A stretch of DNA of 43,683 bases, taken from assembly GCA_017695025.1 (NCBI GenBank), contig JADILX010000052.1:1-43683 (forward strand), written 5' to 3'. This DNA comes from Candidatus Cryptobacteroides excrementavium. Lineage in GTDB: Bacteria; Bacteroidota; Bacteroidia; Bacteroidales; UBA932. Below are positions 25,553 to 34,725 of the stretch, in pieces; the stretch's first letter is position 1; every line of letters begins with the position of its first letter. The position numbers and the translations under genes are program-made. The notes below the pieces were generated by a model. The model made no database searches and was not told the origin of the DNA. It was given only the letters and a program-made list of their open reading frames with translations.

Positions 25553-26656
25553 TCAGACATTGAACAGGAAGTGCATGATGTCACCGTCCTGTACGATGTA
25601 GTCCTTGCCTTCGATGCCTAACTTTCCGGCGGCACGGCAGGCAGCCTCTGACTTCAGTTCGACAAAATCTTCATATTTGATGACTTCTGCGCGGATAAAG
25701 CCCTTTTCAAAATCCGAATGGATGACTCCTGCTGCCTTCGGAGCCTTGTCCCCCTTGTTGATTGTCCATGCGCGGCATTCGTCTGCCCCGGCTGTGAAGA
25801 ATGTCTGGAGGTTGAGAAGCGCATAGGCTTTCTGGATAAGCCTTACCACTCCTGACTCTTCAAGTCCCATCTCCTCAAGGAACATCTGCCGTTCTTCGTA
25901 TGTCTCAAGTTCAGCGATGTCAGACTCTATCTTGGCGGCTATTACAAGTATCTCCGCATTCTCGTCTTTTACTGCTTCCCTGACTTTATCCACGTATCCG
26001 TTCCCTTTGGCTGCAGAAGCCTCGTCCACGTTGCAGACATACATTACCGGCTTGTTTGTCAGCAGGAAGAGATCCTTGGCCAACTGCTCTTCTTCAGGTG
26101 TCTCAAGGGATACTGTACGGCAGGATTTGCCTTCAAGAAGTGCATCCTTATAGCGCTGGAGCAGTTCACAGAGTTTTTTTGCACTCTTGTCTCCTCCTGC
26201 CTGCGCCTGTTTCTGTACTTTGGCCAGGCGGTTTTCAACTGTCTCCAGATCTTTCATCTGGAGTTCCATGTCTATCACTTCCTTGTCTCTGACCGGGTCT
26301 ACACTCCCGTCTACATGGACGATATTAGGGTCGTCGAAACATCTGAGCACATGCAGTATGGCATCTGTCTCACGGATATTGGCAAGGAACTGGTTGCCAA
26401 GACCTTCTCCTTTGCTTGCCCCTTTGACAAGTCCTGCAATATCGACAATTTCGACTGTCGCCGGGACAACCCTCTTCGGGTTGCACAGGCTTTCAAGGAC
26501 TTCAAGGCGTTTGTCCGGTACAATTGTAGAGCCGATGTTCGGTTCTATGGTACAGAAAGGAAAATTGGCGCTCTGGGCTTTTCCAGAACTTATGCAGTTG
26601 AAGAGAGTCGATTTGCCCACATTCGGGAGCCCGACTATTCCGCATTTCAATGACAT
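25553..26656 (-). CDS. ychF: Redox-regulated ATPase YchF (Obg-family)
   Basis: Universal OBG-type P-loop protein that prefers ATP and associates with ribosomes. The 367-residue protein starts MSLKCGIVGLPNVGKSTLFN (Walker A at 9-17). It shows DIAGLVKGASKGEGLGNQFL with the G3 region, NVDE as the altered G4, and a C-terminal TGS domain ending with KDYIVQDGDIMHFLFNV. The frame is open to 26716, but the extra 20 residues lie across the promoter element and are not family-like, so the ATG at 26656 is preferred. Confidence 0.96.
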   Translation of the reverse strand: MSLKCGIVGLPNVGKSTLFNCISSGKAQSANFPFCTIEPNIGSTIVPDKRLEVLESLCNPKRVVPATVEIVDIAGLVKGASKGEGLGNQFLANIRETDAILHVLRCFDDPNIVHVDGSVDPVRDKEVIDMELQMKDLETVENRLAKVQKQAQAGGDKSAKKLCELLQRYKDALLEGKSCRTVSLETPEEEQLAKDLFLLTNKPVMYVCNVDEASAAKGNGYVDKVREAVKDENAEILVIAAKIESDIAELETYEERQMFLEEMGLEESGVVRLIQKAYALLNLQTFFTAGADECRAWTINKGDKAPKAAGVIHSDFEKGFIRAEVIKYEDFVELKSEAACRAAGKLGIEGKDYIVQDGDIMHFLFNV

Positions 26657-26682
26657 GGCATCAGGTTTTTGTTTTCGGGCGG

Positions 26683-26690
26683 CAAAGTTA
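26683..26690 (-). promoter_or_regulatory. -7 element of ychF
   Basis: TAACTTTG on the minus strand, matching TAnnTTTG, with TGTG 21 nt further upstream in place of the -33 TTTG. The predicted start lies about 20 nt before the ATG at 26656. Confidence 0.5.
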
Positions 26691-26790
26691 CGAATTATTC
26701 GTGCATTTCGCCACATTTTTCTCTTTTTGGGGCTTTTTTCCTTTTGGGAAGACGATATTGCCTGTCATTTTTATCTTTAGACATAATGTT

Positions 26791-27987
26791 ATGAAAGAGG
26801 TGCTCAGGAAGAAAAAGATTTTCAGATGGCCGGGAGGATATGCGGCAGTGGTTTTGTCGATATCGTGGATACTGTGCGTAAAGGCTATATACTGTTCAGC
26901 ACGGGCGGATGAAGCGCAGTACAGGATATATCATGACAGGGACAGTCCCGGTCATGCCGATACAGGGGCAGATGCAGGTGACTCTCTTCTCCTGATGTTC
27001 TGGAATCTTGAGAATTTCTTTGACTACAGGGACCAGGGCACGGGAAGTTCTGATGCTGAATTTTCGTCTTCCGGACAGAGAAAGTGGACAAAATCAAGGT
27101 TTTACACCAAGTGCAACGCTATAGCGAAGACATTTCTGTGGATCGGGGACGAGTATGGGAGGATGCCTGATATGGCAGGCTTTGCCGAGATAGAGAACAG
27201 GTCTGTGCTCAATGCCCTGCTGTATTCCACAGCATTGCGGAAATATGACTATGGCATAGTGCATTACGACTCTCCCGATACAAGGGGGATAGATGTGGCC
27301 CTCGTATACAGGAAAGGGGTATTCAGGAAAGTCCGTTCAAGACCTGTAAGAGTGGGTATGTATCATACAGATTCCAGGGATAGCGTATCTGGGGCACATG
27401 CTTTCCGGACGAGGGACATCCTTTATGTTGCCCTGGAACATGTTGCGGGTGATGATGCGGCAGGTCAGGACTCCTGTGCAGGGAGTCATCGGATTGAATA
27501 TCATATGCTTGTCAATCATCATCCGTCAAAATATGGCGGAGCGGCCGTGTCCGTTCCAAAACGGGAGGCTGCGATGAAGATGATGCTTGCCGTATGTGAT
27601 TCGCTCGATGATGCAGGATGCAGAAATGTAATATGTATGGGGGATTTCAATGATACTCCTGACAGCCCGCTGTTCGACTTCACAGGTAAAAGGCTTGTAA
27701 ACATGGCAGTCCCGCTTTTTGACAGGGGACAGGGAACTATACGCTACCGTGGGAAACGTGATCTTATAGATATGTTCATCGTATCTGAGGATGTTGCCCG
27801 GGTCTCTGGAATGGAGATATGCAGAGTCCCTTTTCTGACCGTATGGGACAATTCTTTCGCGGGGGAGAAGCCTTTCAGGACTTATTCGGGGCCGAGATAT
27901 ATCGGCGGGGTGAGTGACCATTGCCCGATATTGTTGAAAATACATACTGCCGGAAAGCGTCCGGTCACTGCCGGAGCCGCTCTATAA
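26791..27987 (+). CDS. Exported endonuclease/exonuclease/phosphatase-family protein
   Basis: 398 residues with an N-terminal membrane or signal segment (about 16-32) and the full EEP fold signature: FWNLENFF, GFAEIENR (catalytic Glu), RGIDVALVYRK, VNHHPSKYGG (His), MGDFNDTPDS (Asp and Asn), and SDHCPILL (catalytic Asp-His). Such metal-dependent phosphodiesterases cleave nucleic acids or phospholipid head groups; the substrate is not predictable here. The ATG at 26791 gives a basic N-terminus before the hydrophobic segment; longer frames overlap ychF. A near -7 element, TATCTTTA, lies just upstream. Confidence 0.87.
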   Translation: MKEVLRKKKIFRWPGGYAAVVLSISWILCVKAIYCSARADEAQYRIYHDRDSPGHADTGADAGDSLLLMFWNLENFFDYRDQGTGSSDAEFSSSGQRKWTKSRFYTKCNAIAKTFLWIGDEYGRMPDMAGFAEIENRSVLNALLYSTALRKYDYGIVHYDSPDTRGIDVALVYRKGVFRKVRSRPVRVGMYHTDSRDSVSGAHAFRTRDILYVALEHVAGDDAAGQDSCAGSHRIEYHMLVNHHPSKYGGAAVSVPKREAAMKMMLAVCDSLDDAGCRNVICMGDFNDTPDSPLFDFTGKRLVNMAVPLFDRGQGTIRYRGKRDLIDMFIVSEDVARVSGMEICRVPFLTVWDNSFAGEKPFRTYSGPRYIGGVSDHCPILLKIHTAGKRPVTAGAAL

Positions 27988-28012
27988 GATTGCTTTATCT
28001 GAGTATAATGAT

Positions 28013-28020
28013 TATCTTTG
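28013..28020 (+). promoter_or_regulatory. -7 element of galK
   Basis: TATCTTTG, matching TAnnTTTG. ATTG lies 20 nt upstream as a one-mismatch -33 element. The leader would be about 45 nt before the ATG at 28071. Confidence 0.5.
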
Positions 28021-28070
28021 AAAGATCAATCGCATGATTATAACAAAAACTTTATAACCATAATATCAAA

Positions 28071-29216
28071 ATGAAAGCAAGAATATCAGAGAAATTCAGG
28101 ACTCTTTTCGGGCATGACGGTGATTTTTTCGCTTCAGCGGGAAGAATCAACCTTATCGGAGAACATACTGACTATAATGGAGGCTATGTCTTTCCGGGAG
28201 CCATCGACAAAGGGATAATGGCAGAAATCGAGCTCAACGGTTCTGACAGGGTACATGCCTATTCGCTTGACCTTGATGAATATGTGGAGTTCGGACTTAA
28301 GGAGGAGGATGCCCCGTCACAGAGTTGGGCAAGGTATATTTTCGGAGTCTGCCGCGAAATCATCAAGAGAGGAGGCCAAATCGGAGGGTTCAATACGGTC
28401 TTTGCCGGTGATGTTCCTCTCGGTGCCGGAATGTCATCTTCTGCTGCGCTGGAAAGCACATTTGCTTTCGCATTGAACTTCCTGTATGATCTCGGTATAG
28501 ACAAGTTTGAACTTGCAAGGATAGGCCAGGCAACGGAACACAATTATTGCGGGGTCAAATGCGGCATCATGGACCAGTTCGCCTCAATCTTCGGCAGGAA
28601 AGGCAATCTTATGAGGCTCGACTGCAAGACGATGGAATATAAGTATTATCCGTTTGACCCAAAAGGGTACAGGCTTGTGCTTCTTGATTCGGTTGTCAAG
28701 CATGAACTTGCTTCGTCTGCCTATAACAAGAGAAGAGAGTCGTGCGAGCGTGCTGCAGCAGCCATAAGGCATAATCATCCGGAAGTCGAGTTCCTGAGGG
28801 ATGCCAGGAAAGAATGGCTTGAAGAGGTGAGGACAGTGATTTCAGAAGAGGATTATCGCAGGGCAGAGTATGTGATAGGCGAGGTACAGAGAGTGCTGGA
28901 TGTGTGTGATGCCCTTGAAAGGGGAGATTATGAGACTGTCGGCAAAAAAATGTACGAGACTCATTACGGGATGAGCAGACTGTATGAAGTCAGTTGCGAA
29001 GAACTCGATTTCCTCAACGATATTGCAAAAGAATGTGGTGTGACCGGCTCCCGTGTGATGGGAGGAGGTTTCGGAGGCTGTACCATCAATCTTGTGAAGA
29101 ATGAACTTCATGACGAGTTTATAGCCAGAGCCATAGAGGCTTTCAAGGAGAAATTCGGGCACGAGCCGAAAGTCTATGATGTGGTAATCAGCGACGGGGC
29201 AAGGAAACTGGAATAA
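28071..29216 (+). CDS. galK: Galactokinase
   Basis: GHMP-family kinase that phosphorylates galactose to galactose-1-phosphate (Leloir pathway). The 381-residue protein has the galactokinase signature GRINLIGEHTDYNGGYVFP (about 24-42), the ATP-binding PLGAGMSSSAA, GVKCGIMDQFAS with the catalytic Asp, and the motif 3 MGGGFGGCTINL near the C-terminus. The Leloir partner galM lies 7 kb downstream on the same strand; galT and galE are not in the window. Confidence 0.96.
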   Translation: MKARISEKFRTLFGHDGDFFASAGRINLIGEHTDYNGGYVFPGAIDKGIMAEIELNGSDRVHAYSLDLDEYVEFGLKEEDAPSQSWARYIFGVCREIIKRGGQIGGFNTVFAGDVPLGAGMSSSAALESTFAFALNFLYDLGIDKFELARIGQATEHNYCGVKCGIMDQFASIFGRKGNLMRLDCKTMEYKYYPFDPKGYRLVLLDSVVKHELASSAYNKRRESCERAAAAIRHNHPEVEFLRDARKEWLEEVRTVISEEDYRRAEYVIGEVQRVLDVCDALERGDYETVGKKMYETHYGMSRLYEVSCEELDFLNDIAKECGVTGSRVMGGGFGGCTINLVKNELHDEFIARAIEAFKEKFGHEPKVYDVVISDGARKLE

Positions 29217-29257
29217 GCATCCTTGCAGCACAGACGGTGGCAGTCTCTGCAGGGCCG

Positions 29258-29923
29258 TTATCTGATATGTGATTCAAGCCAGGCGGCATCGACTTGTTCG
29301 AAACCTTCGCCTGGCTTTATATGCGGGTTTCTCTTTATAATGCCCTCGCAATCCTCATAGACATTGTATCCTATGTTGACTCCTGTCATTTTCCCTTCAA
29401 AGGGGTACATCAGCGTAATCAGACGGTCTGATTCTTCTCCTTGCAGAGCATAGAAATGGAATGGCGCTGATGCCAGTTGCCCGGCCTTTGTCTTGTCCTC
29501 TGTCTTGGACACGAGTTCCATTCTCGTTATGTATTTGCACATCTCGATGACGGCATCGTCAAGCCCTGCATCTGCGATAAGGACCTTTTCCATCAGGGAA
29601 CCGGTGTCACTGACTTTTCTGAGAGTATAGTTCCCTATAGCCTTTGCATGCAGGGTTATGGAATTCATCTGTGCCTCTGACATCTCTATCCCGTCCGGCA
29701 GCAGCCATATCATGATGTGTTTTTCCGGGTCGTGGTACAGAGTCTCGTATTTCATCAGGTTGGTCTGCCCGCAGGAAGGACATTTCCACAGAAAAAGAGA
29801 GCCGTCCTTCACCTTTTCCTTGAGTTCAGGATTTTCAGCAGTATTTATGCTTCTGTAGACAGTGATTTCGTTTTCTTTTCCGCATCCGGTGCAAACAGCC
29901 CCGGCTTTTCTGATGATAGACAT
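29258..29923 (-). CDS. CpXC-domain zinc-ribbon protein
   Basis: 221 residues without a signal peptide. Two CxxC pairs (C11/C14 in CTGCG and C48/C51 in CPSCG) form a zinc-ribbon typical of the CpXC domain, followed by a region I do not recognise (LFLWKCPSCGQTNLMKYETL, then a mixed alpha/beta part). The function of the family is unknown. It stands alone, convergent with galK and divergent from the YeiH-type gene, with its own -7 element. Confidence 0.75.
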   Translation of the reverse strand: MSIIRKAGAVCTGCGKENEITVYRSINTAENPELKEKVKDGSLFLWKCPSCGQTNLMKYETLYHDPEKHIMIWLLPDGIEMSEAQMNSITLHAKAIGNYTLRKVSDTGSLMEKVLIADAGLDDAVIEMCKYITRMELVSKTEDKTKAGQLASAPFHFYALQGEESDRLITLMYPFEGKMTGVNIGYNVYEDCEGIIKRNPHIKPGEGFEQVDAAWLESHIR

Positions 29924-29944
29924 TTCCTTACATTTTTAGAGTGG

Positions 29945-29952
29945 CAAAGATA
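29945..29952 (-). promoter_or_regulatory. -7 element of the CpXC gene
   Basis: TATCTTTG on the minus strand, matching TAnnTTTG, about 22 nt before the ATG at 29923. Confidence 0.45.
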
Positions 29953-30029
29953 CGCAGAAGCCGAGAGCAATGCAAGTTTACTTGCTATGCCGGTCTCCGT
30001 ATTGGCATTTCCGTCCTGGAGGGGGCTGA

Positions 30030-30061
30030 TTTGGAATTATTGTAATTTGCATTTAACTTTG
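30030..30061 (+). promoter_or_regulatory. Complete Bacteroidota promoter of the YeiH-type gene
   Basis: Perfect -33 TTTG (30030-30033), 20-nt spacer, perfect -7 TAACTTTG (30054-30061). It is the only full match I found in the window. The transcript would start near 30068 and carry a leader of about 70 nt before the ATG at 30137. Confidence 0.7.
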
Positions 30062-30136
30062 CGCATCCCGCGCCATTCAGGAAAAGTCTTGTTGTGGCCG
30101 TATGTACTTGAACCACTGTCATAAAACTGCTGTAAA

Positions 30137-31375
30137 ATGAAAAAATGGCTGAGACAATTCACATCGGAAGACTGGATAATAGTCTTTGCCGGTGCCGTGA
30201 TTCTGGCCCTTGCCATCGCATTCCCTACGGTAATGCCTGAGATGCCAAAGACACTTGCGACTTCCGGAGACTGGTTGTCTGCACTTTATATGTTCCTTTT
30301 CGTGCTTGTGCTGACATATGTGACATCAGCAGCGTTGAAGCGACCCCTTAAAGGCATATTCCTGTCTTTGCTCGTTATTTTTCTCCTTACTCTCGGGGCA
30401 CAGTTGATAGCATCCATTCCTGCAGTGAAAAAACTCGGTTTTGAACCTGTGTTTTTTGCCGTGATACTCGGGCTGATTGTAAGCAATGTGTTCAGAGTCC
30501 CGAAATGGCTCAGGCCGGCAATCCAGAGCGAATTCTATATCAAGATAGGCATCATCTGTCTCGGCTCTACGATTCTTTTCAAGGAAGTGCTTGAGTCAGG
30601 TGCATACGGCCTTGCACAATCGCTGATAGTTGTCTTTTCCGTGTGGTATTTTGCGTTCTGGGTCGGAAAGAAGATGAGGGTAGACCCGGAGATGAGGACA
30701 ATGCTGTCATCGGCAGTGTCCATCTGCGGAGTGTCTGCCGCAATCGCTACTTGCGGAGTCATCAAGGGAGACAACAGAAAACTCTCCTATGTCATCTCCC
30801 TTGTGCTCATAATAGCAATACCGATGATGTATCTTCTGCCATGGCTTGCAGGTCTTATGGGGCTTAATGAGGACGTCGCCGGAGCATGGCTTGGCGGGAC
30901 GATAGATACGACAGGTGCTGTTGCCGCTTCAGGGACACTGATAGGGGAGACTGCCGCCAAGACAGCCGTGATAGTAAAGTCTTCGCAGAATGTCCTGCTC
31001 GGAGTAGCCGCCTTCATCATTTCCCTGATGTGGTCATACAGAGGTACAGAGCATGTTGAACGGCCTACATTCGGGGTGATATGGGACAGGTTCCCGAAGT
31101 TTGTGGTCGGGTTTATCATTGCATCCCTTGTATTCAGTTTCTGCATGGACGAGACTACGGCCAAGGCTGCCGGGGTGGTGACAAAAGGTTTCCAGAATAC
31201 GCTTTTCAGTATAGCCTTTGTCTGTATCGGGCTCGAGACCCGCTTCAAGGAGATTTTCGGTAAGGAAAACCGCAGGCCGCTGTATGTCTTTCTTATAGCG
31301 CAGACATTCAATATTATCGTCACATTGGCCGTCGCCTATCTCATGTTCGGTATCATCAAGCCGTGGCTGTCCTGA
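30137..31375 (+). CDS. YeiH/UPF0324-family membrane transporter (putative sulfate exporter)
   Basis: Polytopic inner-membrane protein of 412 residues with roughly ten hydrophobic helices. Family features are visible: VFFAVILGLIVSNVFRVP, IKIGIICLGSTILFKEVL, SSAVSICGVSAAIATCGVI and GGTIDTTGAVAASGTLIG. The family is annotated as putative sulfate exporter, but the substrate is uncertain. It is a single-gene unit under a strong-looking promoter, tail to tail with the large surface protein. Confidence 0.85.
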   Translation: MKKWLRQFTSEDWIIVFAGAVILALAIAFPTVMPEMPKTLATSGDWLSALYMFLFVLVLTYVTSAALKRPLKGIFLSLLVIFLLTLGAQLIASIPAVKKLGFEPVFFAVILGLIVSNVFRVPKWLRPAIQSEFYIKIGIICLGSTILFKEVLESGAYGLAQSLIVVFSVWYFAFWVGKKMRVDPEMRTMLSSAVSICGVSAAIATCGVIKGDNRKLSYVISLVLIIAIPMMYLLPWLAGLMGLNEDVAGAWLGGTIDTTGAVAASGTLIGETAAKTAVIVKSSQNVLLGVAAFIISLMWSYRGTEHVERPTFGVIWDRFPKFVVGFIIASLVFSFCMDETTAKAAGVVTKGFQNTLFSIAFVCIGLETRFKEIFGKENRRPLYVFLIAQTFNIIVTLAVAYLMFGIIKPWLS

Positions 31376-31397
31376 TGCACGGTGTCTTCCAGTGCCG

Positions 31398-34300
31398 TCA
31401 GTAGGGGAGGCTGAAAGAGAAGGCCGGGCCGATGTAGTAGCGGTTCATGCTGATATTTTCGGCAGCAAGGGACTCGAATGAAGGGCCTCCGTTCCATGAA
31501 TATGTCAGACCGATGCTTACAGGTGCTCCAATCCAGAAGAAGCACCCGAATTCTATCTGTGCCGTGATACCGGCAGAATACAGTCCTCCTCCGTTGAAAA
31601 TGGTCCAGTCGAAATGCGGTGTGACAACTGCCCGTTTGACATAGAAAGCGGATGTGATGCTGAAATCACCGAGATGGACAGGGATGGCATAGTCGGCCGT
31701 GAATTTTGCACTTCCCGGTTTACCGGCAATCACGTCTGCCAGGTCTCCGGCAAAGACAAACCCTCTTGGAAGCGTGTTGACCAGCCTTGTACTGTATCTC
31801 GCCTCTTTGTTGAGCTGTTTCTGATATGTGGCGGTTATACGCAGTCCCTGGGTGTCGGTGATGCCGGGAAGATAGCCATAGAGGTAGAGATATCCGGCAG
31901 GGGAGAACCAGTCTGTCATGCCGGGATAGAATACTGCCCCCGCTTCCATTCCTATGCCCAAGTCAGGATAGATTTCAGAATGTGCCGCCGGACGCATCAC
32001 ATACGCCCTGACTGATCCGGAAAGTCTCTGGTCGAGTACCCTTTTCCCCGGTGTATATGAGTCGAAGACAGGATTGAGCAGGTCTTCGCCGATTTGCTGG
32101 AGGTTGTAGAAAACGGTTCCTGTGGAATAGATGTCATTTGAGATGCTGTATGACACTTGCGGGATGATGCCTCTTGACCATCCTCCGGATGAAAGGTTGA
32201 ACGGGATATATACTGACAGGTTGCCCTGAACGAATGGCTTTGCCGACGCTGTCCCTGTCATATACAGCAGCCAGGACTGTCTGTCAGGCATGATATATCC
32301 GTTGAACCCATAGTTCCTTGCTGCCCTGTCATTGAAGTCCACGGATGCCTCTATTACAGGATAGAGTCCGGAATATGTCAGGCTTGCGTGGCCCGAATGT
32401 CTCCACATGCTGAAATCGTAAGGGTCTTTGTGGGCAGAATACCCGAGGCTTCCCTTCATGGTGCCGAGGCTGTTCTGCAGTATTGCCGTGGCTCCTAATG
32501 TGACGGACTGGTCATAGTCGTCATAACTCATGGACATGATGTCATCTACATCTACATATAGAGGAGCCCAGGAATGTATATGGAAAAGATGGGGAAACTT
32601 GCGGTATCTTTCCGGTTCTGAAAAGACTGTTTCACCCTGTGGCAGGTTCTGTTTTCCAGTGTATGCTTTTCCTGTGCAGACGGAGTCGGTTTCAGCGAGT
32701 TCTTTTTCCTGTGCAGACAGGGCATCCGGGATTACGTACCTGTGGATATCTTCAAATGATGTTTCTTTTTCCAGAAGGTCTGCAGTATCAGAGCATCTTA
32801 TGATTTTTCCTGCAGCAGAGCTGGCTGAAAAGTAAAGTTTTTTTCTGTCCGGACTGAATGCAAATCCTTCTGCACCGTATTCGGTCGAAGTCATCTGGTA
32901 GAGCCTGCGGGTCTGCGGACTGTATCGGTAGAGTTCATTTACTCCGTTTTTATCGGAAGTAAAAAGGATGTCTCCGCCATTGACATGCAGCCGTGTGATT
33001 TTGACAGGTTCCGGGCCGAGTTCCTGAGTCATGGCCGGGCTGGTCTTCCGGGCCACGGCATCAGTGCCTGTATCTGGCAGGCCACCGGAAGTGAAGTCCT
33101 GGATACTGTAGAGTCCATAGCCATGTTCTGAAATGCCTGCTGCATATATCCTGTCCCCGAGCCATACTGCCTCTGTCACCTGCAGGGAGTCCGGCATGAC
33201 TGCGGCCGCCACGCATTTGCCAGAACGGATGCTGAACACCTCTATCTCCGACCCTCCGTGCAGCGGGTAACTGATGGTCATGAGAGACTGTCCGTCAGGT
33301 GATATGGAAGGACAGAATCTTTTGCCTGATCTGGTGAAACTGCGTTTCTTTCCGGTGCGCAGGTCATAGTACATTATGACTGAACTGACCTTCAGGGACC
33401 ACCTTTTGTCACTGACATATTCACTCCACCATATCCTGTCCTGTGACATGGAGAGCGGGCCTGATATGTTGCCGAATGACGTCACATGGTGCTCTTTCCC
33501 GTCCTTGTCAAGCATTACCATGACCCTGCTCTTTCCAAGCCCTTCTTTAAGGGCGTATAACGTGCTGTCAGTGGCGATGAGTTCCGAATATTCGATATGC
33601 CGGCGGGGAGTCTTTACCATCTGTATGGAAGGCGTGAATGGTCTGCGCCGTTCCTTTTCCATGCTCCAGATGCCGTGATATGTCTTCATGCTTTCGTCAA
33701 AGGCGTCCCTGAAGCCTTTCCCGGTGAGAGAGCGGCTTATCTTCCAGTAGGAAAGCGGGTCATATGGGCGTCTGGCAGCATAGTGAAGGTACGTACCGGT
33801 AAATCCGGGATCCGATGACATGTATCTCAACCCGCTGATGGCCATATAGCCGACAGCATAATGGTCAGGTGTATAGTGCCTGTATGAGCCATATCTCCAC
33901 CGGTCCCAAGTCCTGAAGTCCCCGCTGTCAAATGCAGGCATGAAATAGTTCAGGAAGTCTGCACTCCTTCCTCGCCCTGCTTCGGTAAGTGCCGTCTCAG
34001 CGACAACAGCGTCGCCTTCCATAAGCCATCTGCACGGGTAGATACCGGCCATTGCCCCGGTAAACATCTCTCCGAAAATCCAGTTGAACGGGCGCAAGGC
34101 ATGGCTCATGCCGAACTGCATCTGGGCCACATGTCTGGACTCGTGGATTGCGAGCATTTTCTCCCATGGCATTGCCTCGGCTCCGGATGCTTCCGGTGAA
34201 GTGAAGAGGTCCATGCGCATCGGGGCCCAGGCAACGGAGCCGTTCGACATGGCATTGTAAGGGTGGAGTATGACAGGCATCCTTCTGGATGTCATTTCTC

Positions 34301-34532
34301 CCGGGACATATCCCGCACTTCTGGATACAGGGATTCTGTATTTTTCAAGGAGCCGGCCATATACTTTTGCGAGCGAATCGAGTCCTTCCGGATATATGAT
34401 ACGGTATTCCGGGCTGTCAATGCTATACCATTTCACATGCCCCGGATCATCTCCAAGGCTGTAGAACTGCGCATGGGAATGCAGCGGGATGATCAGGGCG
34501 GCAAATATGAAAAAAAGTCGGAACCGTTTCAT
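31398..34532 (-). CDS. Outer-membrane fusion: HEXXH metalloprotease-like domain, beta-propeller, C-terminal barrel
   Basis: 1044 residues. A signal peptide (MKRFRLFFIFAALIIPLHSHA) is followed by a gluzincin-like domain with HESRH at 130-134 and a possible third ligand Glu172 in WLMEGDA, the pattern of MA-type peptidases. The middle (about 290-600) has WD40/TolB-like blades such as FCPSISPDGQSLMTIS and EGFAFSPDRKKLYFSAS. The last 350 residues or so alternate like transmembrane strands and end in an aromatic residue (FSFSLPY), as outer-membrane barrels do. I chose the ATG at 34532, which starts the signal peptide; the frame runs 16 codons further upstream. The substrate is unknown and proteolysis is untested. 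Confidence 0.7.
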   Translation of the reverse strand: MKRFRLFFIFAALIIPLHSHAQFYSLGDDPGHVKWYSIDSPEYRIIYPEGLDSLAKVYGRLLEKYRIPVSRSAGYVPGEMTSRRMPVILHPYNAMSNGSVAWAPMRMDLFTSPEASGAEAMPWEKMLAIHESRHVAQMQFGMSHALRPFNWIFGEMFTGAMAGIYPCRWLMEGDAVVAETALTEAGRGRSADFLNYFMPAFDSGDFRTWDRWRYGSYRHYTPDHYAVGYMAISGLRYMSSDPGFTGTYLHYAARRPYDPLSYWKISRSLTGKGFRDAFDESMKTYHGIWSMEKERRRPFTPSIQMVKTPRRHIEYSELIATDSTLYALKEGLGKSRVMVMLDKDGKEHHVTSFGNISGPLSMSQDRIWWSEYVSDKRWSLKVSSVIMYYDLRTGKKRSFTRSGKRFCPSISPDGQSLMTISYPLHGGSEIEVFSIRSGKCVAAAVMPDSLQVTEAVWLGDRIYAAGISEHGYGLYSIQDFTSGGLPDTGTDAVARKTSPAMTQELGPEPVKITRLHVNGGDILFTSDKNGVNELYRYSPQTRRLYQMTSTEYGAEGFAFSPDRKKLYFSASSAAGKIIRCSDTADLLEKETSFEDIHRYVIPDALSAQEKELAETDSVCTGKAYTGKQNLPQGETVFSEPERYRKFPHLFHIHSWAPLYVDVDDIMSMSYDDYDQSVTLGATAILQNSLGTMKGSLGYSAHKDPYDFSMWRHSGHASLTYSGLYPVIEASVDFNDRAARNYGFNGYIMPDRQSWLLYMTGTASAKPFVQGNLSVYIPFNLSSGGWSRGIIPQVSYSISNDIYSTGTVFYNLQQIGEDLLNPVFDSYTPGKRVLDQRLSGSVRAYVMRPAAHSEIYPDLGIGMEAGAVFYPGMTDWFSPAGYLYLYGYLPGITDTQGLRITATYQKQLNKEARYSTRLVNTLPRGFVFAGDLADVIAGKPGSAKFTADYAIPVHLGDFSITSAFYVKRAVVTPHFDWTIFNGGGLYSAGITAQIEFGCFFWIGAPVSIGLTYSWNGGPSFESLAAENISMNRYYIGPAFSFSLPY

Positions 34533-34584
34533 GTCAGTCAGTTGTATGTTTCCGGATGCAACTTTCTGTCCGGAAGACAAAAGG

Positions 34585-34592
34585 CAAAAATA
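34585..34592 (-). promoter_or_regulatory. -7 element of the protease/propeller/barrel gene
   Basis: TATTTTTG on the minus strand, matching TAnnTTTG, about 52 nt before the ATG at 34532. It lies upstream of the earlier in-frame ATG at 34580 by only 5 nt, which favours the ATG at 34532. Confidence 0.4.
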
Positions 34593-34636
34593 GGGAAAAT
34601 CTCAATAACTTTCCCCTAATTCCCGGGAAAGGGCTT

Positions 34637-34663
34637 TTTACCGGGTAAATTTTTTTACTTTTG
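34637..34663 (+). promoter_or_regulatory. Promoter with overlapping inverted repeat, thioredoxin-like lipoprotein gene
   Basis: The -7 element TACTTTTG (34656-34663) is preceded by the inverted repeat TTTACC-g-GGTAAA (34637-34649), which occupies the promoter spacer and could be an operator. A second inverted repeat, CTTTCCC / GGGAAAG, lies just to the left within the divergent gap. Confidence 0.4.
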
Positions 34664-34725
34664 CATGTATCCTGTGTCTGTCAGGCAGAATGTCCGGACA
34701 ATATCGGGAAAAATGACAGATGATT

